Source: Chrysomallon squamiferum
Lineage: Eukaryota; Mollusca; Gastropoda; Neomphalida; Peltospiridae
Direction: 5' to 3'
DNA: 64,000 nt
Assembly: GCA_012295275.1 (NCBI GenBank)
Contig: CM022666.1
Span: 11,798,577-11,862,576 of the forward strand
The notes under the pieces are model-generated. The model was given only the letters and a program-made list of their open reading frames with translations. It was not told the DNA's origin and made no database searches. This document shows, one piece after another, positions 1 to 10,911 of this stretch (positions are counted from its first letter, which is position 1; the number at the start of each line of letters is the position of its first letter). A program made the translations under genes and the position numbers.

Positions 1-77
1 TGTCACTGATTAATACAGAAGGGATTTCAAAGATTTTTAATATTTTATGATTTACAGTATTTACTTTGTTTTGCCAG

Positions 78-3000
78 GAACATGAACGGTTGTCTCAGAA
101 TGATTTCAGTAATCTTCTGAGTCATGAAAACTTTCACAAATCTTTGCTGGCTGCCTGCGTTGAAGTTGTACTTGTGTCTTATGGATTATCATGTGAGTTA
201 ATATAAACTTTCTTCTTATCTTTTTCTCATTTTATATTTTAATTTGTATCTTTATTAAATAATTATTTTAAAATAATTTTCTCTATAACTATGAATAACC
301 TTTTGAGCACTAATTAACTGTTTTTCTTCACCCAGGGAATAATATGAAGGGATCGATGAATTACGAAAATTCACAGTTCTCCTTTCCTTGGATATTGCAA
401 GTGTTTGATCTTGAGGCTTATGATTTCTTTAAAGTGTTAGAATCATTTATTAAGGCTGAACCAAAACTTCCTGCTGATGTTGTTCGCGTAAGTAATGAAA
501 ATATGTTGTGTTTGAAAAGAAATGGCTGTTATTATATTATAAAAGCAGACAGAATTACCCTGTTAATTGTTTGTTTCCTATTTATTCATTTAATTTTTAA
601 AATAACTTTTATTACGCTTTAAGAGATTTTATAAAAATTTGTAATTCTTCAGTATCTCTTGTAATTTCTTAGATGAACACTGCTTGGTCATAATATTCCT
701 TTTCAATATAGGTATATATTTCAAATCAAAGAAATGTAACAAAATTTATTATCTGTTGTTTGGTTCATGTTAACATTTTTCACAGATTTCTGTTTGAATT
801 GATGTGTGATTCTATCTGTATTTTCTACAGCATCTGCAGAATGTGGAATATCGCATACTCAACTCCATAGCATGGCAAGAGGTAGTGTTCTAGCAGTCTC
901 TGTTAACATACATAATGTGATTTGTCTCAATCCTCAAGAGAAAAGAACTTTCCTTATTATAATAAACTTAACTTTTTTTACCTAAGCACATGTAAAAATT
1001 TACCATTATTAAATAAAATCAGCAGATTGCTTATAAATTGATTTACATTTTATATTTTTTGTTATCTTTTAATTAAAGTTATATTTGTATTACATTTATT
1101 TACAAGTAAATTCTTTTGTAAAGGTAACATATTTGAATGGTACTTGTAGTATTAACAACAGATATAAAAAAATCATTTTCTTTTTCTGATGCATTGAAGG
1201 GTTCATCACTCTATGTGGCTATTGAAAAGGCAAATGGTGGACAGATGCCTCGATTAGATATTTCTACCTCTCTGGATCCATTGTCACCAAGCCAGCATTC
1301 ATCAAGTGCTTCAGAAATGTGAAAGAAATTTTCTCATTCTTCAGTTTAAAACTGGATTGGAATTAAAAAATAAAATATAATTGTATTTAATATTGGACTG
1401 GGAGGGATATTACTTGAACTAACTGGTATAATGAATATTTTAAAACATGAATAATTTTATAATTAGCAGAAATGAAACACATTTTTGTTTTCAAAACACT
1501 ATTATTTTCTCATTGTTTTATTAGGTATTTATCACCAGTGTGCCATAATTCTGGTATTTACCCACCAACTCCACAGAAAGTTGTTTCTAGTGTTAGTCCC
1601 AGTAAGTCAGTCAGTAAATCAAGTCCTCTCAAGTCTAACAGTGCAGCCACCAACTCAGCTGTGGTCAAGTCACTGAAACGATCAAATAGTCTCACATTGT
1701 TCTTCAATAAAGGTAATTATTATGTTTCGCTTTTCATTCAGTCTAAATTCTCCTCAACTTTCATTCTTTAAAAAAGGTTGTTAATGGAAAGTAAAGTAGA
1801 TATTTTTAAAAATTTGAAGTGTGTATGTGTGTGTGACTATTTAAAAACATTTTTTTTTATCAAATATTTTTTATTCAACTGATACTGTTGATTTTAACAA
1901 ATCTTAAGTGATGCTTTTAAGACAGTGTTACCTGATTTTCTGTCAATTAACGTGAAAGATGTTACTGGCTCATAATTTTTTTTTTATTTACTCCATATTC
2001 CTGAGGTTATATTGATGATTTTTTGGTGGAAAATATTGAAAAATAATGTGTATTTTGTTTCAGTTTGTCAGCTGGGTTACCACAGAATAAAAAAGTTGTG
2101 TTCAATGGTCCAGGTCTCAAAAGATCTGGTAGGTATTCCCTTTTTTTTTTTTTTTTTTTTAAATCTAATTTATCTTGATATGAAATGTCTGTCAAGTTGT
2201 TATTTGATTAAAAATGTATTTGTAATATATAAACATCTTTCAAAAACTTCTTTCTAGGGCATTCCTGGTTTTTAACTACTGACAGTCACATCTGTTCTGT
2301 TTTCTAGATTCATGATGATGTATATTTGAAACATTCTGATTTTTAAATTTATTTTACACTCTGTTTATTTTGGATTGTCTTTTTTTAAATCATATAACTG
2401 AACTGTAGAAAAATGACATTTGATCTGTTTCAGCAACAAAAAGTGTGGACATGTTTTGAATATTGTATTACAAACTGTCCAGGACTGGTGAAAAATCGGC
2501 ACATTGACCAGGTAATAAATTTAATTATATCTCATTCTTAAATCTGTTTTCACTGAACAAAAATGTGATATAAATAGTAAATCACTGATGTTAAGATTGA
2601 AAAGTAAAGTAAGTAAACTACATAACATTATCAACAGTCTTTTTGTTGGTATGACATGGGTTTTTTTGTTTTTCCATCAGTCAGTGTATCTATCTATCTA
2701 CCTATCTAGCCTGTCTGTACATTTATATAATTTGCTATATTATTATATTAATAATAGTTTGCATGTTTAAATTATTTTAATTGAATAAAATTGAATGTTT
2801 AGAGCTTTTGAATATTTAAAGTGTTGAAATTTAAGAATGAAAATATGTGTTGTAGATTATGATGTGTTCACTATATGCAATCTGCAAAGTTGCTGACAGA
2901 GAGATAAAATTCAAACATATAGTACAGATGTATCGGAACTTGCCTCATGCTGATCAGGAAGTGAGTCAATAGTGAGGAATATATCAAATTGTGTTTGTTG

Positions 3001-5495
3001 GTTTTGTGTGTGTAGATATTAAAAAAAAACACCTTTTGATTGGAGTTTCTTTGTTTTGTACATACTTCTTTGACAGCAAAGTTTTTGAACAAAAACCCCA
3101 AACTATAATAACTGTAACACTGAATAACTATCTTAAAATACTAATTTCTGTGATTAGATCTGATTAAAAATGTCTTTTTCTCATGTTGATGGCCCACATT
3201 GCTTTTTATTCTATGTTACTGTATTAAATAAAGTAACAACAATGTTTTTTTAATTCTTTTTACAGGTGTATAAAACTGTTTACATTCAAGAAAAAGAAGT
3301 GGACTCTATAATTGGCTTCTATAACAAAATCTTCCAGTACAACATGAAGAACTACATCTTACAGTTCTCTGCCAACAAAAACACAGTAAAATGGATTATT
3401 ACTTATTTAGATATTGAAATTATACGTGGATTTAATTTTCTGATTTATTTAGTAGAAAAATAGTTTTAAATATTTGTTGTAGAAGTATTATTTTCCTTGT
3501 TTTGTATTTCCTATTTTTATGATAATTTATGTAGTTAGAATTCAATGGTACCAGTGTATATGATTATTATTTTCAAGCATATACATGTCATTATTATTGA
3601 CTATTGGGTTTTTAGAAATATGACTTAGCGAATGTACTTTCTGTTCATTAGTCTGCCGAACTGTTAAATGGCAGTTAAGATGTTTGTAGTAGGCTGTTTC
3701 AGTATTCAGTGAAGTTGATCTGGGTAAACGGTTATTCATCTTAAAATTTAGAAGGAAAATAAAATAAATATAGTTTCTGAGATTAAAAATAAATAAAATA
3801 AAATAAATAAATTAAAAGTAAAAAAAAGTAAAAATGCAAAGCTATAAAAAAAACTCATTTTGGGTGAGAAAGATGATCAGAAGAAAATAAGAAATACAAA
3901 AACACTTTAAAATGAGTTGTTTTTATTTCAGACACCAGTGTTATCACAGATTCCAGCCAAGTCTGTCAAGCTGACAGCCTCTCCAGTATTCAGGTTATTA
4001 TCTATATGTTGAATTTGTTTTGTTTGTTTTACTTTTTATCAGATCATGTTATAAAATTATCTTCTTTCTTTGACATTTCTGTCACTTCTTGGATCTCTGT
4101 AAGTATTCATTATTAATAATAATAATCATAATTTTTTGACCAGTTTCTTTACTATATTAAGCTAAATAAATAAATTAAAAAAAGAATAATAAAAAAAAGA
4201 ATTAAGTAAATATAATTAGATTCTATCTTGTAAATAATAATTAAAAATAAATGTTCTACACTCGTTCATGGTAAGAGTAATGTCATCTTTTGTTTTTGTT
4301 TTTGTAATTTTAGTGTTCCAGGACGCAAAAATTTCTACATTTCTCCTTTGAAAGAATCTCCATTCAAGTCTCCTCCATCCCCTAGTCAGCTAACGCCCAA
4401 TACAAGACAGCTGTACAGCTTTGGTGAAGGTTTTGGTGTATGTACTAAATAACATTCATAAATTTACATACAAATTTGTTTAATTTTTACATTTATCTTT
4501 TTTTTCATTCTTTCTTTCTTTTTTGTTTTATTTATTTCATTGCATGTAATAAAAATATAATACAAGAAAGAATCTGTGTATTTCATCATAAATAAAATAA
4601 ATTCTGTTCCAGGTCGCAGTGTCATTTTCAAAACTGAATTACTGCATCTTTAACAATTGTTTATAAAAGATTGCTTCTCGTTGTCGTTTGGAGGTACATA
4701 TACATACATATATATACATACATTTTACTTGTAGTCACATCAGAAACTGCAGACAATCAATGACAGTGTATCACCAAACAAAAGGTTGTCAGTGTCCGGA
4801 ACCACACCTAAAAGACTTGCCTTTGATAACCCACATGAAGATGACAGTGAAGGGTATATGTTTTGTTATGAATGTTATGCCTGTTTCACTTCTGAAATAA
4901 CTTGTTCATTTGTCCATATTTTATTATTCTGAATGAAATGGATTATGCATTTTCTTTATGAATTGTGGCAGATTTTTCCAAAACCAGGAGTGAAAACAGT
5001 AGCCAATAAGTCACTCATTGTTCATGTACTAATAAGACTACACATTTAAATTGATCTATTTTTAGACCTCCAGTTAAAATTCACAGGGTGGTCAAGAAGA
5101 TTTCTCTAGTTGATGGCACATCAAACCAAATGGCTGATGAATCATGGTTAGTATGAGACTAAAAATTAAGCCATGACAAAAACAGTTATTTATCAAAAAT
5201 GTTTAATTATTTCTAATTATCAGATACTATTCATTAAAAACTTTAAGTTAGATGTTGTATTTAGTCTGCTTTATCTAAAGAAACTTATTTTCAGATTAAA
5301 GAATTTTATTTTATTTTTTTAATTATTTTTTTAAATAAAGCTAAATCACCATATAATCATGACGGTCTTTTTTTCTTTTTAGTGTTAAAAATAACTTTGG
5401 ATGCTCAGGAATCTTTATTGAAATGATAATTTTAATTATTTTTTCCTTTCTTTTCCAGTTCTGAATTACACAGCACTGCAGGAGGGAAATGCTGA
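78..5495 (+). CDS. RB1: Retinoblastoma protein RB1, 3' part (14 exons, 5' end outside window)
   Basis: Exons: 78-192, 336-487, 831-881, 1200-1318, 1525-1712, 2064-2128, 2434-2511, 2856-2960, 3266-3385, 3932-3993, 4314-4437, 4735-4853, 5066-5146, 5459-5495; stop TGA at 5493-5495. The joined 1416 nt give 471 residues without a phase break. Seen: the end of pocket A ([20 protein letters not shown], then a SIAW motif), a Ser/Pro-rich spacer, pocket B with [11 protein letters not shown] and FYNKIFQ (the LxCxE-binding face), then an RbC tail with [20 protein letters not shown] and LYSFGEGFG. The tail matches RB1 better than p107/p130, and no p107-type long pocket-B insert is present. The family represses E2F targets in the nucleus. 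Many SP/TP sites (spacer, SPLK, SPPSP, TPKR) fit CDK control. N-terminal exons lie upstream of the window. Confidence 0.93.
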
Positions 5496-7290
5496 TCATA
5501 AACCTCAACTACATTTGGAAATGTTCAAAATTTTAATTTTCATAAATGACAGAGAATTAATTTGCATTCTATAAATCTGTCTAAAAGTATAATGTAAATG
5601 GTAATGACTGTTTAAAAATTATAAAAATGGGTTTTAAATTAATTTTTGTTTTCTTTCAAGTGTTTTGTTATCAGTTTACTTTAATTTTTTATTTTTATTT
5701 TATCTTTTTTCAATCTTCTTTTTTTTTCTGTAAACTTTGTGTTAGTAATGAATTAACATCACAATTTTCCAATTTATTTATTTTAAGGTTTGGAAGAAGC
5801 CAAACCTTTGCTGAGTGTTAAAATAATCATTATTTTATCATACTTTTCATCAGAAAACTGATGATTTTTAATGACAAATTTCAAAGGTTAACAGAATTTA
5901 GTAACACATCATTTTAAGTGGTTATAGTAACAAAATAGACGAGAATATTCTGTCAGGTATAGTAACTCTATGAAGGTAACATTAATAATGAATGAACAAC
6001 ATATGTCAACAAAACAGGACAGCAGTTCTGCAGAATATGTTTTTATGTTACCATAGATAAAAGAAAGAAGGAGGCAATATTTTATTTGATGATGTGTTAA
6101 AGGAAAGGTTGCCACAAAACTTAAAGGTTTATGTTGATTTTGTTTTCCAATGGCCGTGGAAAATTGTTTCTCACTACAAATAAAATAAATTAATAAAAAG
6201 TGTATTGGTTCAGTTAAACAACAATTCACAATCCTTATCATTCTCTGAAGCTGCACAGGCAGCTGGGAAAAGAAATTTCAAAGATTTGTCTAAATTTAAA
6301 GCTTTTCAGGAAATCAGCCAAAGCTCCAAAATATAAATGTTAGATGGTGAATAGTGATAGAATTCCATCTGTGGCTATGAATGTATGTAAAATCAGTGCT
6401 AAAAAATAGTTAATTAAATGTGAGCAAACCTTTCTGAAATGTTATGGAAATCCTGACAGTCCATAATCCTGAAATACTCTGTGAAAAATGTTTCCAAAGA
6501 AACAACACTTTTTATCTTGAATGATGTCAATAATATCAAAATAATAGCTGAGATATTTCAAATTAGATGCAGAGAATTTTTTTTATGTCATGTCATATGC
6601 CTACATAATATTTTCCTGTTTTATTATATCTAAAATAAAGCATTATTTAATTTGTTTGACATTTTAACATATATATATTACTAAGACAATAATTTAACTA
6701 TTTTTCATTCACATCATAAAAAGTATACATGTATGATTATTATTGTAATAAACTGAAAAACTCAAATAAAATGTAACAATGAACAATCTTTAGTGGTCTT
6801 CAATCTTGTTTTGTAATGTAAATGATAAAGTTTCATTTTAATCGCATTGTTTTTGTGTGTGTTTTTTCTTTTCATAAGTTATATCTCTCATATTATTTAG
6901 GTGAAAATGGCTAGATTCAGATGTCATCTCTACCATTCAATCAGGAAAAGTAAAAATAATAAATACATACACACAAGAGCATATCCACATATATAAACCC
7001 TGATAAGTTATAAAAATGAAACAAAAACAAGAAAAAAAAAAAAATATATATATATATAAAAAAAAGTAATGAATTTCTGAAATAATTTTATATTTCGGTA
7101 TACAGTTCTGATAATAGAGATATACTTTGTCAAAAATGACAAAAATATATAACTTGTGCATTGATCCATTCACTTACATTCAGATGTTGGTAGCCAAAAG
7201 ATCATACGTTCAACTGTGATGGATGTGGATCCGGCATAAATTTGTTGTACATGCACATTGTAATTTCAATAATTTATCGTGTTTATGCGA
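5496..7290. other. RB1 3' UTR and downstream AT-rich spacer
   Basis: No gene was recognised. The first part is presumably the RB1 3' UTR. AATAAA or near matches occur near 6180, 6630, 6745 and 6765, but I cannot choose between them. Open frames here (for example on the minus strand at 5909-6256) have no family resemblance and the composition of the spacer. A short AT microsatellite lies near 7045-7062. Confidence 0.6.
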
Positions 7291-7327
7291 TATATGGTAT
7301 TCACTCAAACTTTTTTTTTTTTTTTTT

Positions 7328-7546
7328 ACTTATAATTTTAGTTTTATTTTAGTTTTTAACACTGAAATGACACTGAAGAGTGGAGAAGCAAAAAAAAAAA
7401 AAAAAAAAAAAAAAAGTATTGCCGTTAACAAACTAGTTATATTAATTCTATTTTTCTCTTTATTTTATTTTTTTTTTTTTTTTTGCTCTCCCCTCTTCAG
7501 TGTCATTTCAATGTTAAAAACTAAAATAAAACTAAAATTATAAGTA
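7328..7546. repeat. Inverted repeat (two ~69-bp arms) with poly-A/poly-T tracts
   Basis: Arm 1 (about 7328-7396) and arm 2 (about 7478-7546) are reverse complements with only a few mismatches, separated by about 80 bp. Each arm has its outer end in an AACTAAAATAAAACTAAAAT-type sequence and its inner end in a GACACTGAAGAG motif followed by a homopolymer. A third, direct partial copy of arm 1 and the following spacer (GACACTGAAGAG...AAGTATTGCCGTTAACAAAC) lies at about 7561-7650. It could be a foldback element or a duplication scar. Confidence 0.75.
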
Positions 7547-7580
7547 ACGAAAAAAAAAAAATGACACTGAAGAGGGGAGA

Positions 7581-7614
<34 letters not shown>

Positions 7615-7649
7615 TTGCCGTTAACAAACTAGTTCTATTAATTCTATTT

Positions 7650-7683
7650 TTTATTTTATTTTATTTTATTTTATTTTATTTTA

Positions 7684-7748
<65 letters not shown>
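7650..7748. repeat. Microsatellite (TTTTA)n then (TTA)n
   Basis: About 35 bp of a pentanucleotide TTTTA repeat followed by about 60 bp of TTA trinucleotide repeat, directly after the inverted-repeat cluster. Confidence 0.95.
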
Positions 7749-7749
7749 G

Positions 7750-8582
7750 TTTATGTTTTGTCCCTATGTATTTCAAGGCTGCTAAATATCACCTATATTT
7801 AGGGGGCAACTAAACATTATTTAATTATTAAGCGGGGATGTACTGAAAGGACCAACTTATTAAACATTCTGGTGAGCTATGAAATCTCGCGAGAAAATTC
7901 AAACCCCGGAACAGGTTATATCGTAATGTGGGAAAGTCATGTTATGTAATGGGTGGAGGTAAATATTGTTGTATGCGATGTGTGTCAGTTTTATCTTGAT
8001 GAATTGCATATTCATCGTGCATGGTTATTTATTAAACTTATTAAATTTTATTTTAACCAAAAAAAACAAAACAATTGATCACCAGATTTGCATCGTTTGT
8101 AACGAAAATTTTTGCGTTTTCTATTACGTATTAGTATTACTACTATTAGTATTACCGGTCAAGGGTCATGGCAAGACTGCCAAGAGCATGGGCCGCGGCT
8201 GCCTGTGTCAGAATCGGACAACTTGATTGATTAGACACATTTGACAAGCGAAGGTGTGTATCTGCACCAGCACTAAAATAAAAATTCCAAGAGAAATACT
8301 AAGGGCCGGTCTAAATACCATAAAGGGCATATGAACATGATATTCATGATCTCTTGTGGATATTACGTTTTTGATTGCTTTTAAGTTTTAATCATGGTAG
8401 ATTTCCTTAATTTGTAACAGTTCTTAACCAATTATGTTGAACTGCTCAGAAAAAATGTTTAAAAAATATATAATAATAATTTTAAAAAATGTGACCTCTT
8501 TTATTAGATAATAAACGGTGTTACATTTTTGATGCATTAAAAATTGATGCGAATTTTAAAGAAATGAAAATCTGTAATAAAA
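7750..8582 (+). promoter_or_regulatory. Upstream region of the STAND-ankyrin gene
   Basis: Between the microsatellite and the ATG at 8583. The part at about 7860-8330 is less AT-rich than the flanks and contains several CpGs (for example a CTCGCGAG palindrome near 7887 and a GGGCCGCGGC stretch near 8189). This would fit a promoter or 5' untranslated exon. No TATA box can be assigned. An in-frame TGA at 8565-8567 supports the ATG at 8583 as the start. Confidence 0.4.
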
Positions 8583-10828
8583 ATGGAAAATTCTGAAAAT
8601 GCAAAGGAAGGTATGCGTAAGTCTAGACTGTGTTGTAGATTTGACTTGTTACCTTGTGTGCCCTTGGAGTTGAATGAGCCTGTTCAAGAAAGGGAACATG
8701 GAAAAGAAGGAGTAAAATCCACACAGTATCAATATACAGCGACAGATTCGGAACATACAGATATTTTATCACCATATAAAGAGGAACCAAAGAATTTAGT
8801 CAAATCTGTCAATCTTGAAGAACGGTTAGATTTGTGTGATGTCAGTGATTTTAATAGTAACTGTTCTGATCTTGCAGTCAGACGGGATAATTCAAATGAC
8901 CCTTTTGTTTTTACAAAGTCCTGTTACTGTAGTTTGAAAAAACCTTCATTTGAAACAAACCAAAATCAGAATTTAGGATGGACTGGTATGGACTCTAAAT
9001 TTCCAAATATTTGGTCAAGGAGTTTTAGAGCTGATATAGATGTTTGTGATGATCATTTAAATAGTTCAGGTAAAGTACCTGAATGTAGTGGACCTGAAGT
9101 CAAAATGGAATGTTCAAACATGGTTGATGAAATGCATACCAGTGGAACAGAATCTGTAACCAGTTTAAATAAAGAATGCACTGATAAATACATCAGTGAA
9201 TGTAACTCTCACAAAGAAAATATGACAAAAACAACACTTGAAAACTTGGAACATGTCACTACACCTGAGTTTTCAGTGGCTAATCCCAGTTCAGAAGAGT
9301 CAGAAATGGATACCAGTGGAACAGAATCTGTAACCAGTTTAAATAAAGAATGCACTGATAAATACATCAGTGAATATAACTCTCACAAAGAAAATATGAC
9401 AAAAACTACATTTGAAAACTTGGAACATGTCATTACACCTGAGTTTTCAGTGGCTAATCCGAGTCCAGAAGAGTCAGATTTTAAGTTTAAATTTAAAAGC
9501 TATGAAATGCCAAACCAGTTAGTACAAGCAGAAATTATCAATAGTGCTCAAAATGATGAATTTGGAAACGACATAAAACAAGAAATTTCAATCTCTGAAG
9601 AAGTGGCCAGTAACCCAGATGCAGAAATATGTTATTTAACTCAACACATGTCATTGGTAGAAAAACACGAGTCTGTGGTGGATACAACAGTGGCTGTTCA
9701 ACAGCAGCCCATTCCAGATTTGGAAGACAGACAACTAACTCTGTATGATGCTGGTGAGTGGAGAGAAACAGATTTAAATTTAGTAACACTAGGATGTTTC
9801 TTACAAGTAGATAAATTGTTTTGTAATGTTACATGCTTACAAGATATGGCCAGTAATTTCATTATCAGTACACTACAGCCAACGTGAGAAGTATTTATGC
9901 AATATAAACCAAAAACACCCATCCAAGCAAAACAAGCTTGTTTGTTAGTAGCAGTAGTAGTAATGGTAATAGTAAGTGTATATTTAAGTTTTTGTCTGAG
10001 TTTAAATTATTTCACTGCTGAAAACTGGTATGACCAGGGTTATATTAATTCCATGAAGTGTTCTTTGAAAAGTAAGAACTGTATTACTCAATAGTTGCTT
10101 CATTTTTGTTTAAACTTTAGCTTCAAATGTATTCTTAGAATGCATCTAAAAGGGCATAATTACTGCCAGTGATATCACTTTTACCTTTTTGCTGTCGTTT
10201 TAATTTTGTATTATGAAAGAATTATAATAACTGAAAATAGAGCAATACATTTATACTTTAATTTAAACTGCTTTATATTCTGTTTAAGGTTCAACAAACA
10301 CTATGGTGAAGATGACAACACTGACTAATATGACTGGTTATATACCAGCCAAAGAAAATGCTCGCAACATAATAGGTATTTATTTCTTCTATTTTGTTAC
10401 TTTATTATTTTTTTTTTCTTCTTCTTCTTCAGTTGTTTTCCATGATTAAGATAAGATTTTTTTGATTTGGAATAGAAATTGTCAGCTGTGCACATCCAAA
10501 CCATTTGATAGAGAGCGGACTTGGCAGGAAAAGGTATCAGGGGTAATGCCTCTGAACCCTACATGTGTGTTGAGCACAATGTGTTGGCTGCTGATTTTGT
10601 AAATAAATTTCTTTTAAAAATCTATCACAGTGAATGGATGCAGTCCACCTTCCTTAATTGTGGCTTACAATTAGTTATATAAAGCTGAATGTTTCTCACT
10701 AAACTGGAGATAGGAAAATGCACAAAAAATAAATTATGATTTTAAGGGATAAAGCATTCATTACTGTCTAAGGGTTACTGAGTTTTTCTTACATGTACAG
10801 TATTGGTGACAGATAATGACCCACATAC

Positions 10829-10911
<83 letters not shown>

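Noticed and set aside
5909-6256. Minus-strand 115-codon frame
   Set aside because: AT-rich composition, no domain, located in the RB1 3' flank.
9754-9887. Extension of the STAND-gene exon 1 frame to a stop at 9887
   Set aside because: A strong donor at 9754 and exact phase match to 10289-10375 and 11538 make the extension likely intronic. An unspliced 434-residue form cannot be excluded.
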